Of a stretch of DNA of 64,000 nt, positions 19,963 to 29,289 are shown piece after piece. Positions within the stretch are counted from its first letter, which is position 1. The number at the start of each line of letters is the position of its first letter. Under the pieces are notes generated by a model. The model did no database searches and was not told the origin of the DNA. It saw only the letters and a list, made by a program, of their open reading frames with translations. The stretch is from contig NZ_LR134173.1 in assembly GCF_900635815.1 (NCBI RefSeq), forward strand, positions 2,884,001 through 2,948,000. The letters are read 5' to 3'. The position numbers and the translations under genes are program-made. Origin of the DNA: Legionella cherrii (lineage in GTDB: Bacteria > Pseudomonadota > Gammaproteobacteria > Legionellales > Legionellaceae).

Positions 19963-20040
19963 CCATCCCGAGCGCCGCGAGGGATCTCCTACCGTAATAC
20001 CGTGCTACATCGTGGAGATCCCTCGCTGTGTTGGGGGTAG
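19963..20040. repeat. GTCATCCC-family repeat with long perfect hairpin
   Basis: GCGAGGGATCTCC (19977-19989) pairs perfectly with GGAGATCCCTCGC (20014-20026), a 13-base stem with a 24-base loop, flanked by CATCCCGAGCGCC and GTGTTGGGGGTAG outer ends. This is the best-preserved long copy in the window. It lies in the divergent gap between the methyltransferase gene and kup. Confidence 0.75.
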
Positions 20041-20199
20041 TAAAATTGTAAACAGCCTCCTATAAAGCTTAAAAGCAGTACCCGCTCAACTTAACTAAAA
20101 ATAAGAATTAGGGACAGTGATGCCACAGACTATAAAAAAACGTTTTATCCCCCTTTTTACGACCTATGTTCTAACAATTAACACATTTTGGTAATCGAT

Positions 20200-22077
20200 A
20201 TGGAAAATACGCAAAAATTCTCTTATGGACTCACTCTAGGAGCTTTAGGAGTTGTGTTTGGTGACATAGGTACCAGTCCATTATATGCCTTAAAAGTCAC
20301 GCTGGATAATCTCCCTATTACTCAATCCAACATTATGGGAGTTCTTTCACTTATTTTCTGGTGTTTGATTATTATTATTTCATTCAAATACTTAATTATG
20401 ATTTTTCGAGCAGATAATGATGGAGAAGGAGGAATTCTTGCCCTTTTGGCGCTAATGAAGCATAAAAGCACTCGATATGTCCCCTTATTTTACATTATTG
20501 CAATTTTTGGTGCGGGATTACTTTTAGGAGATGGCATGCTGACCCCTGCCATATCTGTAGTCAGTGCCGTTGAAGGTCTCAGTACTCTCTCAGACTCATT
20601 TACACCCTATATTTTGCCCATAGCCGGAGTAATTCTGATCTTACTTTTCATGTTGCAAGCAAGAGGAACAGGAAGTATAGGAAATTTATTTGGTCCATTT
20701 ATACTGCTCTGGTTTATAACCATCGCTGTGCTTGGAATAATACAAATAGTAAAAGCCCCAATAGTGTTGACGGCAATCAATCCTTACCATGCTTTTGTAT
20801 TGATACACGATACAGGATTTAAAGGATATTTATTACTCGGAGGAATTTTTCTAGTAGTTACAGGCGGAGAAGCACTTTATGCCGATATCGGTCACTTTGG
20901 AAAAAATCCCATTCGTGCCAGTTGGTTTGCCGTTGTTCTTCCCTGCTTGATCTTAAATTACTTTGGCCAAGGAGCCAACTTACTCTTACACCCGCAAGCG
21001 ATTGGCAATCCTTTTTATATGATTGCACCCCAATGGTTTTATATTCCATTAATCATTCTTGCGACTATTGCAACGGTAATTGCTTCGCAAGCTGTTATTT
21101 CAGCTACATTTTCTTTAACAAAACAAGCCGTTTTGCTGGGTCTATGTCCTCGTATCCCTATAGTACAAACATCCAAGGAATTCTCTGGACAAATTTATGT
21201 CCCTCAAATTAATTTTATCCTGTTTATTGGGACAATCACTTTTTGTGTTGCCTTTAAAACATCAGATAATTTAGCCCATGCTTATGGAATCGCCGTAAAT
21301 GCATACATGCTGTTGATTGATGCAATGGTTGCTTATGCTGCAATATCGATTTGGAAATGGTCAAAATTTAAAGTCACACTAATATTTGGATTATTTCTCA
21401 CCATAGACTTTGCATTTCTCGGATCAAATTTACATAAGTTTTTGACCGGAGGCTGGGTTCCGGTCACCTTTGCCTTACTGATAGCAACCATTATGTACAC
21501 CTGGAAATTTGGCTTGGAATATTTGCGTGAAAATTATTACATGAATAAAGATGATATTTCCAAGATTATTCGGCAATTGGAATACAAAAGCTTGAATCAG
21601 CTTACCGATTTGACCGCCATTTTTATTACTGATGTTTATGATAAAAGCGGAGGGAGCTTCCTTCACTTCCTCAAGTTAAGCCGTGCAGTTCCAGAACGTG
21701 TCCTGATTGTTAATTATATCGTGGACAACATCCCTTATGTCCATTACAGCCAACGTTATGAAATTACCTGCTTGCATGAGAAGATCTTCAATCTCACCTT
21801 GCATTATGGATTCATGGAAACGATTTCAATACCCAGGGCCCTAGAACGAGCTTCTAACAAGAATCTGTTCCCATTCAAGCTCAATGTTGATCGCGCTACT
21901 TATATGGTGGAAATTCCCAATATTACTGCATCAAAATCAAAAAAATCATTAACCTTCTATTGGCAAGAGAAACTATTTGCTTTTTTAATACGCAATTATT
22001 CAGCCAATTTAAATATCGACTTTTATAAACTACCATACAACAGAACAATGGCCATCGGTACCTATTATATTATGTAA
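20200..22077 (+). CDS. kup: KUP-family potassium uptake protein
   Basis: The product is a low-affinity, proton-coupled K+ importer of the inner membrane. I prefer ATG 20200 (MENTQKFSYGLTLGALGVVFGDIGTSPLYALK) to an in-frame TTG at 20188, giving 625 residues. GDIGTSPLYALK in the first helix is the KUP signature, and DNDGEGGILALLALMKH and GGEALYADIGHFGKNPIR are also conserved. About 12 membrane segments span the first 430 residues, followed by a cytoplasmic domain ending in PYNRTMAIGTYYIM. Legionella often encode several Kup copies, so the numbering of this one is open. Confidence 0.95.
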   Translation: MENTQKFSYGLTLGALGVVFGDIGTSPLYALKVTLDNLPITQSNIMGVLSLIFWCLIIIISFKYLIMIFRADNDGEGGILALLALMKHKSTRYVPLFYIIAIFGAGLLLGDGMLTPAISVVSAVEGLSTLSDSFTPYILPIAGVILILLFMLQARGTGSIGNLFGPFILLWFITIAVLGIIQIVKAPIVLTAINPYHAFVLIHDTGFKGYLLLGGIFLVVTGGEALYADIGHFGKNPIRASWFAVVLPCLILNYFGQGANLLLHPQAIGNPFYMIAPQWFYIPLIILATIATVIASQAVISATFSLTKQAVLLGLCPRIPIVQTSKEFSGQIYVPQINFILFIGTITFCVAFKTSDNLAHAYGIAVNAYMLLIDAMVAYAAISIWKWSKFKVTLIFGLFLTIDFAFLGSNLHKFLTGGWVPVTFALLIATIMYTWKFGLEYLRENYYMNKDDISKIIRQLEYKSLNQLTDLTAIFITDVYDKSGGSFLHFLKLSRAVPERVLIVNYIVDNIPYVHYSQRYEITCLHEKIFNLTLHYGFMETISIPRALERASNKNLFPFKLNVDRATYMVEIPNITASKSKKSLTFYWQEKLFAFLIRNYSANLNIDFYKLPYNRTMAIGTYYIM

Positions 22078-22092
22078 TCTCAGGAGTTTTTT

Positions 22093-23010
22093 ATGTGGTT
22101 TAACAATGCACTAATTTATCAATATGAATTGGACGACGCGAGTGATTTAGCAGCGTCCTTGGCTGAAAACATTCTAAAACCTTGCCCCCCTCACGCTCGC
22201 TTTGTGTACGGATGGCTTCCGGCTTTTGCAGATGAGATGGTTCAAGAAGTTGCTGGAAGCTCTCTGATTTGCATGGGCAAAGAAGAGCGATTGCTCCCTC
22301 GTGGGGTGATCAATAAAATGTTGGCTGAGAAAGTGCAAATGCTCGAAACACAACAAGGCCGTCCAGTAAAACGCGCTGAAAAAGCACAAATGGCTGAAGA
22401 CATCGAATTTGAATTATTGCCTAAGTCCTTTTGCATTCAGAAAAAAATGTTTGCCATCCTTGACAGTGTCAGCAAAAGAATAATAGTTAATGCTTCCAGT
22501 AATAACCAGGCCGCACAACTTACCTCTCTTTTACGTAAATCAGTAGCGGGTATCTCGATTGAACCCATTACCCACACAGAGAATCTTGCCGTGCGTTTTG
22601 CGGAATGGATTCACTCCCCTAGCACCCTTCCTAGTCATTTTCAATTAGCGTCTGATTGCATCCTATTTTCTCTGGATGATGAGAAAAAACGGGTGCATTG
22701 CAAGGGTTATGAGCTACCAGCTGAGGAAGTCTTAACATTATTATCGCAAGGTATGGGCACTGCTGAAATTTCGTTAATCTGGAAAGAACGAATTCAATTG
22801 ACTCTAACGCATGATTTTAGCTTTAAAAAGCTTAAGTGCCTTGATTTTCTTCTCGATGATTTTAATGAAGTGAAACAGCTTGATGAAGACTATCAACAAC
22901 GCGATGCAGCGCTTGCTTTATTATCCGGTGAGCTACGTGAACTGACCCATGATCTTTTAGCTGCACTCGCAGCAAAAGAAAAAGAACCTGAATTAGAGGT
23001 GATCGCATAG
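22093..23010 (+). CDS. rdgC: Recombination-associated protein RdgC
   Basis: RdgC forms a ring dimer on DNA and restrains RecA. The 305-residue product starts MWFNNALIYQYEL, has the FVYGWLPAF and LPRGVINKMLAEKV segments and EDIEFELLPKSFC. C-terminal features are SDCILFSLDDEKKRVHCKGYELP and FLLDDFNEVKQLDED, all typical. An AGGAG site lies 6 bases before the ATG. It is 15 bases after kup and may share its transcript. An inverted repeat follows its stop. Confidence 0.93.
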   Translation: MWFNNALIYQYELDDASDLAASLAENILKPCPPHARFVYGWLPAFADEMVQEVAGSSLICMGKEERLLPRGVINKMLAEKVQMLETQQGRPVKRAEKAQMAEDIEFELLPKSFCIQKKMFAILDSVSKRIIVNASSNNQAAQLTSLLRKSVAGISIEPITHTENLAVRFAEWIHSPSTLPSHFQLASDCILFSLDDEKKRVHCKGYELPAEEVLTLLSQGMGTAEISLIWKERIQLTLTHDFSFKKLKCLDFLLDDFNEVKQLDEDYQQRDAALALLSGELRELTHDLLAALAAKEKEPELEVIA

Positions 23011-23020
23011 GAATGTCGAT

Positions 23021-23047
23021 AAGGGAGCATTTAATAACGCTCCCTTT
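23021..23047 (+). terminator. Putative terminator after rdgC
   Basis: AAGGGAGC (23021-23028) and GCTCCCTT (23039-23046) form a perfect 8-base stem with a 10-base loop, just 10 bases after the rdgC stop. The T-run is short (CCCTTTGG), so termination may be inefficient. Confidence 0.6.
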
Positions 23048-23142
23048 GGAATCGAGTCTTATTAAGATACTTTAAGCTTTGGTTATTTCAGTAGCAATAA
23101 ATTAAAAAATCTCAAAACCGTCAAAGAATTATACCGAGACAG

Positions 23143-23177
23143 CAAAAAAAAGCCCGGATCACCTAATTATCCGGGCT
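23143..23177 (-). terminator. Rho-independent terminator of bamD
   Basis: On the minus strand AGCCCGGAT (23177-23169) and ATCCGGGCT (23159-23151) form a GC-rich 9-base stem. It is followed by a run of T residues (plus-strand A run at 23143-23150), about 30 bases after the bamD stop. This is a textbook intrinsic terminator. Confidence 0.9.
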
Positions 23178-23206
23178 ATAAAGCCTTCAACCCTCTGATT
23201 TAGAAA

Positions 23207-23980
23207 TTAAACAATTCTGTCCATTTTGGTTGTGTGATAAGTTGACTTGTAAACAGTAAACGCTTCGTCCGCCGCCTTTTTGAAGCCTAAAGCCATATTT
23301 GCATGATACATAACCACTAAAGCTTGTTTTGCGCTCGGCGCTTGAGGATAATTTTTAACGACATAGCTTGCTCTATTTATTGCTGCGACATACATCTTAC
23401 GTTTAAAATAAAATGTTGCAACATTTAACTCATGTTGTGCAAACATATTTCGTAAATAGATCATGCGCTGCAAAGCATTTGCTTTATATTTACTGTCAGG
23501 GAATTTTTGAATCAAAATACCAAAATCTGAATAAGCTTGGGTTTGTGTTCCAGGATCTCTCCATGACTCATCCAGAGGCAGGAATTTTGCAAAAACCCCA
23601 CGGGTTTGTTGAAAATTAGCCATTCCACGCATGTAATAAGCATAATCCACATTTTTGGCACGTGGGTAAAGATGAATAAATCGCTCTGCAGTAGCTGCAG
23701 ATGAAGGATAATCTTCATTTTTATAATAAGCATAAATCAGTTCCATTTGTGAGTGCTCCGTATAATCACTAAATGGATACATAGTTTCTATCGCTTCAAG
23801 ATGTTTTATTGCTGTCGCATATTCCTTTTTACGTAAGTCCTTCTGGGCTTCAGTATAAAGTTGCTCTGCTGTCATCCCTTTATAGGGATTATTATCTTCA
23901 TCATCTTTTCCCCACCATGTCTTGCATGCAGATAAAGATACAATAAGACCTATTAGGAACAACATTTGAATTCGTTTCAT
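23207..23980 (-). CDS. bamD: Outer-membrane assembly lipoprotein BamD
   Basis: BamD is the essential TPR lipoprotein of the BAM complex, which inserts beta-barrel proteins in the outer membrane. The 257-residue product begins with a lipoprotein signal ending in LSAC (lipidated Cys19). Several TPR repeats follow, visible as AEQLYTEAQKDLRKKEYATA, YPFSDYTEHSQMELIYAYYK, and FIHLYPRAKNVDYAYYMRG. The motif TQAYSDFGILIQKFPDSKY is a BamD hallmark. A strong terminator ends the gene. Confidence 0.94.
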   Translation of the reverse strand: MKRIQMLFLIGLIVSLSACKTWWGKDDEDNNPYKGMTAEQLYTEAQKDLRKKEYATAIKHLEAIETMYPFSDYTEHSQMELIYAYYKNEDYPSSAATAERFIHLYPRAKNVDYAYYMRGMANFQQTRGVFAKFLPLDESWRDPGTQTQAYSDFGILIQKFPDSKYKANALQRMIYLRNMFAQHELNVATFYFKRKMYVAAINRASYVVKNYPQAPSAKQALVVMYHANMALGFKKAADEAFTVYKSTYHTTKMDRIV

Positions 23981-24203
23981 AAACTACACCTAACCTATTT
24001 ATAAATATATATCTGTTGCATCCACAACAGTCACAAAATTTTGGAACATTATACCTAGGACTATATAATTTGCGAACATTCTTACGCTTTTTTTGAAGCA
24101 TGATCGCACTAAATGTAGCCTTATAAAAAAAGTGCTCTATAATCGCTAATAATTTTAAAAAAATATTTGCAAATCCAAAGTCGTTAGGATAGTATTCTCG
24201 CCT

Positions 24204-24291
24204 GGAGAGATGGCAGAGCGGTCGAATGCGGCGGTCTTGAAAACCGTTGAAGGGCAACCTTCCCAGGGTTCGAATCCCTGTCTCTCCGCCA
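24204..24291 (+). tRNA. tRNA-Ser (anticodon TGA)
   Basis: The cloverleaf is complete: acceptor GGAGAGA pairs with TCTCTCC, the anticodon loop CTTGAAA has TGA at 24238-24240, and a long variable arm typical of serine tRNAs is present. The T-loop is GGTTCGAATCC and CCA is encoded. The gene reads UCA codons. It stands alone between bamD and the cytochrome gene. Confidence 0.97.
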
Positions 24292-24587
24292 AGTAGAACT
24301 CATTAATTAATCCTTCTCTAAATATCTTAAATTTCCCTGCTTACTGTCTGTTACAAGACATTTTTTAAAAATGATTTACGATTAGAAATCCATAGATTCC
24401 TATTCAAATCGCAATTCATTTCAAAAAAACTATTGATGAATGGATTAATTAATTTGAGACCCAGTATACTTGGATGCATCCTTAAATCCAGGTGTATGAC
24501 AACTTCTAAAGTAGATTAAAACGCTTGCTATTGAAATTATTTAGGTCGTTGGTATAGTAACACTATCTAACGTTAATGGAGCGTTGC

Positions 24588-25139
24588 ATGCTAAGGAATA
24601 CACTGAAAGGTTTTGGCAGTATCACAAAGCTGTTGCATTGGTTAATCGTTATTCTTATCGCTACTCAATTTTATTTGGTTTGGTCTCTTAGTGACAACTC
24701 GCCACTGATGCCCCGCTACATAATGCTTCATAAATCTATAGGAGTAACTATTTTAATACTCGGAATATTATTTATTATTTGGCATATTCTAAATATCAAA
24801 CCCCAGCCAGCAGAAAATCAACCTCGTTGGCAACATGTAATTTCTAAAATAGTACACCATACTCTTTTTATTCTTATAATACTTATACCCATCGTAGGCT
24901 ACCTATTAACGTGCTCTGATGGTAAACCGATCAGCTTTTTTGGTTGGTTCACTATACCCTGCCTTATTCCTGCGAATGAGCAACTGGGTAATGTAATGTT
25001 CTCAACCCATGAAACACTTGCCTTTATAATTCTGGCTCTTGTCGGGCTTCATTTTCTTGCGGCCCTTTACCATCATTTCATTCGCAAAGATGATGTATTA
25101 AAGCGCATGCTTCCTTTTACATCGAAGAATAAACACTAG
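24588..25139 (+). CDS. Cytochrome b561-family membrane protein
   Basis: The product is a four-helix b-type cytochrome of the inner membrane, thought to pass electrons from the quinone pool. I start at ATG 24588 (MLRNTLKGFG), since GGAG lies 6 bases before it; the upstream ATG at 24576 has no site. The 183-residue protein has likely haem-ligand His residues in LLHWLIVIL, MLHKSIG, KIVHHTLF and LHFLAALYHH. The motif GWFTIPCLIP in the loop between helices is typical. Function beyond electron transfer is unknown. It is convergent with the gene at 25205. Confidence 0.85.
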   Translation: MLRNTLKGFGSITKLLHWLIVILIATQFYLVWSLSDNSPLMPRYIMLHKSIGVTILILGILFIIWHILNIKPQPAENQPRWQHVISKIVHHTLFILIILIPIVGYLLTCSDGKPISFFGWFTIPCLIPANEQLGNVMFSTHETLAFIILALVGLHFLAALYHHFIRKDDVLKRMLPFTSKNKH

Positions 25140-25157
25140 AAAAGCTTCGATTAAGAT

Positions 25158-25189
25158 TTGACTGAGTAAAATTTTCTTTACTCAGTCAA
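25158..25189. terminator. Bidirectional stem-loop terminator
   Basis: TTGACTGAGTAAA (25158-25170) and TTTACTCAGTCAA (25177-25189) are perfect inverted arms with the 6-base loop ATTTTC. It lies exactly between the stops of two convergent genes (25139 and 25205). The stem ends with A/T stretches on both sides, as expected for two-way termination. Confidence 0.8.
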
Positions 25190-25204
25190 GAACGCTTAAT
25201 TCAA

Positions 25205-26440
25205 TTACATATATTGTGGATTATAAGCAGGAGCGGATGGGGAAGTATATTGAGGTCTATCCGTTTGATAGTACTGAGAAGGTTGCTGAACTGGTTGATA
25301 GAAAGTTGGAACATAAACCACCTCAGGAAGACGACAATCAAAATGTAGCCCGCCAATGTCCACTTCACTCAGCTCGCCTTTACGTAATTTTCTTAATTGA
25401 GTAAGCAACTGCTGCGTTTCATTATCACGACTGAAAAAAGAAGGTATAGCCTTTTCTTTACCGACTACATTTTCCATTTCGGCACGTAGTGCGATCATAG
25501 CGCATTTTACTGCTATAGGATCCAAGTGTTTTTTATCACGTAAATATTCTTCGTCTGAAGCCGTTAATCTAAATCGATCGGGATCGTTGGGATCCATAGC
25601 CTCTTTGTTTGCTGATTTATTGCCAGAATCATAGAGAAGACTCATTGCAAAACAACCAATACCCGCACCGATGATGCTAAGAAGTACTGTGCCCGTAATG
25701 ACTAAACCCACTGGATTGAAACCAGCAGCTATCGCGAGCGCAATCAATGGTGCAGCGCCAAAATTAAGAGTTAACAACGCTGAACCAGCACCAAAGGCAA
25801 TAGAAAGAGCGAACATTAATGCTCCCTTCAACCATCCTTCACCATACCAAAAGCGATCGATGCTGTCTGCAAATTCATAAAACATATAAGTCAAAGCAAT
25901 AAAAGCTAAAACAGCAGCAATTGCAGCTAAAGCGATCACAAGCAAAGCGATGATCAATTTACCCATATCGTCGTTTGAAGCGGAACTATTGCCATGATGA
26001 TTTGAAGAACCGAAACAAGAACTCCCTCCATGATGATGATGAGAATCATGTATTATGGATCGAATCAGTAGATAGTTTAAAAGCGCAGAATCGTTAGAAT
26101 TGTAATTGTTATAGGTGGTAATTTTATATTTAATCTTCGGATTATACGCAGGCATTTGAGGATTAAACTGACGTTGCTCTTGAGGAGAAATTCCTAGAGG
26201 CAGGGCACGAAAGATTGTATTAAATGCATGGTATGCTTTGGCTTTTTCAGAATAATCTAGAAGATGTAATGGGCTTGTGCTTAGGTCTGACTCAATGGCA
26301 AATTGTACCGCATAATACATTTCAGCGTACATCGTATTGATATCTAACCTTCGATCCTTACAATTCTGATAATGATTTAATAAATGTCCATATAATATCT
26401 TTAATTTGTGATCAGTAAACTTAGTACTTAAATCAGGCAT
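25205..26440 (-). CDS. Uncharacterised His/Gly-rich multi-pass membrane protein (candidate effector)
   Basis: I do not recognise this 411-residue protein. Residues 1-125 are soluble and helical. Residues 131-158 are a low-complexity His/Ser/Gly stretch (DSHHHHGGSS, NHHGNSSASN). Residues about 161-186, 205-228 and 230-270 are hydrophobic and predict three or more membrane helices, the last rich in Gly/Ala (AGIGC). The C-terminal part is soluble, with a Pro/Gln/Tyr tail (YQPVQQPSQYYQ, YTSPSAPAYNPQYM). AGGAG precedes the ATG by 8 bases. Soluble ends flanking hairpin-like membrane helices are common in Legionella effectors, but this is only inference. Confidence 0.6.
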   Translation of the reverse strand: MPDLSTKFTDHKLKILYGHLLNHYQNCKDRRLDINTMYAEMYYAVQFAIESDLSTSPLHLLDYSEKAKAYHAFNTIFRALPLGISPQEQRQFNPQMPAYNPKIKYKITTYNNYNSNDSALLNYLLIRSIIHDSHHHHGGSSCFGSSNHHGNSSASNDDMGKLIIALLVIALAAIAAVLAFIALTYMFYEFADSIDRFWYGEGWLKGALMFALSIAFGAGSALLTLNFGAAPLIALAIAAGFNPVGLVITGTVLLSIIGAGIGCFAMSLLYDSGNKSANKEAMDPNDPDRFRLTASDEEYLRDKKHLDPIAVKCAMIALRAEMENVVGKEKAIPSFFSRDNETQQLLTQLRKLRKGELSEVDIGGLHFDCRLPEVVYVPTFYQPVQQPSQYYQTDRPQYTSPSAPAYNPQYM

Positions 26441-26560
26441 AGCATTTACTCCTATTAATTGGGTTTATAGGCAAACGCTCTATCCTGATCCTAAGACATT
26501 AATTTTAAAATAAAAAATCAAAAAACCATGAAGCTCAAGCTAACACGTTTGTCTATAAAC

Positions 26561-28438
26561 CTAGTGCCTTACAATTTGTGCTCGATTAATTAAACTTTTT
26601 ACATACAAGTCATAATCCATCATGCCGTAGCTTGCTTCAATTTGTTGAACTAAGCTATCTTGTTGCTCCCTGTCTAACGTACTTAATTTACCATCATGAA
26701 TCTGTTTCAATCGTACTACGACATAATCACCATTTGGCATTACAAGACCATTACGGCTTTCTGGTCGTAATAAATTAAATGCCATATCATTTATATCTGT
26801 ATCAACCTTATCATTATCGCGAGTAGATTTAATTACGGACTTCCATGATAGGTTATTGTTACGAATCAGTTCTTGTTGTTTCTTATCCTCGACTGGGTTT
26901 AATAAACTCATGCCCATTTCTTTTGCCTTAGATTCAGCAATTTTTTTAATTAATATTTTGCTGATTTGATCCTGAACCGCTTCTAAAGGCTGTTCTTTTT
27001 CCGCCCAATGTTGGTCAACCCTTATTACTACAACTGAATCATTATCAATTTGTATTGGCTCACTATTGTTTCCTAAATCAAGCACATCATGACTAAATGC
27101 TGTGTTAATTACTTGTTTGTTTTTTGCAATAGTATCTACACCACCAGATCTTGAGAAAGGTTGTGTTTTTTCAATTTTGAGATTTAATGCATCAGCTACG
27201 GGTTGGAGTGAATCGGGGGACTGATAACTTAAATCCGATAATTGCTCCAAAGCTTGAGTATATTTAGTTTGAGCAGCTTCGGCAATGAGCTGCTCTTTAA
27301 TAGATGATTCTACTTCAGAAAAAGGTTTTGTTGAAACGGGTTTATAAGCAATGAGTTTAAAAATTTCATATCCATGCTTTGTTTTTTCAGGCGGAGAAAT
27401 CTGTCCTGGCTTAGTTAAATTAGATAAAATTTTATTGTAATTATTTTGTCCACTCGCGGTAATCCAGGGAAGAATGCCTTTGTCGGCTACCGAAAGTTTA
27501 TCATCTGACATCGTTGAAACCAGATGTTCAAATTGTTCTGGATTTTTTTGTAATAACTGATAAGCATCATTTGCTTTTTTCTGAATTTTTTCAGAATCAG
27601 ATTGACTCGCATCCTCCGGGACAGCAAATAAGATATGGGCTACTTGCCAACGTGCAGGGATCAAATAACTGCTTTGATTTTCTTCATAATAACGTTTTGC
27701 ATCGTCATCAGACAGTTTAATTTTATCCTTAATATCATGCATCGAGAGAGTAACATAATCCAAATTTACTTTTTCTGGAGTCATGAATTCTTTTTTATGT
27801 TTATTATAATAATTCACAACCTCTTCTGAAGAAACGTGAGCATCCTTTTCATAACTTGAGGCCGGAATTGTTAAATAGTCATAGTCCCTGCTTTGCATGT
27901 ACAAACTCACAAAGCGATCAATTTCATCAGGTAAAGCAAAAGAACTTCCCATAAAAGCAAATCGTTGCTGATTTAATAACATGCCTTGTTTTACTTCATT
28001 TTGAAAACTTGATTGAGTGAATAAAGCAGCGTTAAGAGCTTGTTGATATTTTTGAGCTGAAAAATGGCCGTCTTCTTGGAATTGAGGAATACTCAAAATT
28101 GCTGCATTGGCTTGATTTAAGCTTACATCGAAGCCATTTTTACGTGCAGCTTGCACCAACACTTCATTAGTAATCATTTGATCGAGCACTTGATTTTGTA
28201 ATTTTTTCTCATCAGCGGCGGTCATTTGCTCAACATCCTGCATAGAACGGGCACGTCTATAATTATTTTCAAATGATTGAAGTGTTAAAGGCTGACCATT
28301 GACGGTTACCTTAGAATTAGTCGTTTGACGCGATTGCAGATAATAATCCACACCAAAAAGTGTAAACGTAATACCGATCAAGATAACTACTAGCCAAGCT
28401 ACAACACCCTGTATACGTTCATTTAACTTTTGTAACAT
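26561..28438 (-). CDS. ppiD: Periplasmic peptidyl-prolyl isomerase/chaperone PpiD
   Basis: PpiD is an inner-membrane-anchored chaperone at the exit of the Sec channel. The 625-residue length fits. The N-terminus MLQKLNERIQGVVAWLVVILIGITF is the anchor, followed by a SurA-N-like chaperone region (DQMITNEVLVQAARKNGF). Next comes a parvulin domain (RWQVAHILFAVPEDAS to PEKTKHGYEIFKLI), and then a C-terminal helical region. The order hupB then ppiD is the enterobacterial arrangement, here with two tRNA genes between. Confidence 0.94.
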   Translation of the reverse strand: MLQKLNERIQGVVAWLVVILIGITFTLFGVDYYLQSRQTTNSKVTVNGQPLTLQSFENNYRRARSMQDVEQMTAADEKKLQNQVLDQMITNEVLVQAARKNGFDVSLNQANAAILSIPQFQEDGHFSAQKYQQALNAALFTQSSFQNEVKQGMLLNQQRFAFMGSSFALPDEIDRFVSLYMQSRDYDYLTIPASSYEKDAHVSSEEVVNYYNKHKKEFMTPEKVNLDYVTLSMHDIKDKIKLSDDDAKRYYEENQSSYLIPARWQVAHILFAVPEDASQSDSEKIQKKANDAYQLLQKNPEQFEHLVSTMSDDKLSVADKGILPWITASGQNNYNKILSNLTKPGQISPPEKTKHGYEIFKLIAYKPVSTKPFSEVESSIKEQLIAEAAQTKYTQALEQLSDLSYQSPDSLQPVADALNLKIEKTQPFSRSGGVDTIAKNKQVINTAFSHDVLDLGNNSEPIQIDNDSVVVIRVDQHWAEKEQPLEAVQDQISKILIKKIAESKAKEMGMSLLNPVEDKKQQELIRNNNLSWKSVIKSTRDNDKVDTDINDMAFNLLRPESRNGLVMPNGDYVVVRLKQIHDGKLSTLDREQQDSLVQQIEASYGMMDYDLYVKSLINRAQIVRH

Positions 28439-28684
28439 GTCCCGAGTTCCATAATTATTTAATTAAAGCTTTATTCAATTTAGCGAGAACCGATTAGAGC
28501 CCAGGCTGAAAAAAATCAACATAAAAACAAAAAACTCACCTATTCAACAAAAATTTTCTTTCTGAAATCACTAGAAAATTAATTGCAGTCAATACCTTAC
28601 CTTATATCTTCACCTGCTTTTCTTAGATAAAAAGCAGATATTAGGAGAAAATATGAGTTCTAAAGCAAATATTTCTTTCCAGAT

Positions 28685-28710
28685 AAAAAAAACGCGCCTT
28701 TCGGCGCGTT
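28685..28710 (-). terminator. Rho-independent terminator after the hupB-tRNA unit
   Basis: On the minus strand AACGCGCC and GGCGCGTT form a perfect 8-base GC-rich stem with a 4-base loop, followed by a T-run (plus-strand A run from 28685). It lies directly after tRNA-Asp, so it ends the hupB-tRNA-Val-tRNA-Asp transcript before ppiD. Confidence 0.9.
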
Positions 28711-28714
28711 AATC

Positions 28715-28791
28715 TGGCGGAGTGGACGGGGCTCGAACCCGCGACCCCCGGCGTGACAGGCCGGTATTCTGACCAACTGAACTACCACTCC
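28715..28791 (-). tRNA. tRNA-Asp (anticodon GTC)
   Basis: On the minus strand the acceptor GGAGTGG pairs with CCACTCC, the anticodon loop is CTGTCAC with GTC, the T-loop is GGTTCGAGCCC, and CCA is encoded. It is 6 bases from tRNA-Val. Confidence 0.97.
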
Positions 28792-28797
28792 ATTTCT

Positions 28798-28873
28798 TGG
28801 TGGGTGCTGTAGGGATCGAACCTACGACCCTCGCCTTGTAAGGGCGATGCTCTCCCAGCTGAGCTAAGCACCC
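28798..28873 (-). tRNA. tRNA-Val (anticodon TAC)
   Basis: On the minus strand the acceptor GGGTGCT pairs with AGCACCC, the anticodon loop CTTACAA has TAC, the T-loop is GGTTCGATCC, and CCA is encoded. It begins only 7 bases after the hupB stop, so it is probably processed out of the hupB transcript. Confidence 0.97.
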
Positions 28874-28880
28874 TGAAAAC

Positions 28881-29159
28881 TTATGCTTCTTGCACCGCTT
28901 CTTTCAGGTTTTTACCCGCTTTAAACTTGGCTACTCGTGACGCTTTAATCTGAATAATTTTGCCAGTTTGTGGGTTTCTACCAGTACGTGCTGAACGATT
29001 GCCTGTAGAAAAAGATCCGAAACCAGGTATTACTACTTGATCACCGCTTCTTAATGCATCAGTAATAGTACTAGTAAAAGTCTCGAGAACTCTGCTGGCG
29101 TCAGCTTTTGTCAAACCCGAACCACTTGCTATAGCATCAACTAATTCGCTCTTATTCAT
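28881..29159 (-). CDS. hupB: DNA-binding protein HU-beta
   Basis: The product is a 92-residue nucleoid protein that bends DNA without sequence preference. It starts MNKSELVDAIASGSGLTKAD and has the family signature GFGSFSTGNRSARTGRNPQTG covering the DNA-binding arm, with the Pro residue of the arm tip in GRNPQTG. It ends FKAGKNLKEAV. It follows lon as in many gammaproteobacteria and is followed by two tRNA genes and a terminator. Confidence 0.97.
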   Translation of the reverse strand: MNKSELVDAIASGSGLTKADASRVLETFTSTITDALRSGDQVVIPGFGSFSTGNRSARTGRNPQTGKIIQIKASRVAKFKAGKNLKEAVQEA

Positions 29160-29289
29160 TGCTTCCCCTATACAGTTAATCTTCCATACTTCAAGCTAAT
29201 TTAATTAAACTCATCAAATTAACCGGTCAAGTAGTTACTTCCTTGCAGTGCCCGCTAGTGGCGGGCTACGAAACGAAATATACATCTAA

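Noticed and set aside
28653..28712. A 19-codon plus-strand frame with an AGGAG site
   Set aside because: It ends inside the stem of the minus-strand terminator, is very short and has no conserved feature; kept only as a note.
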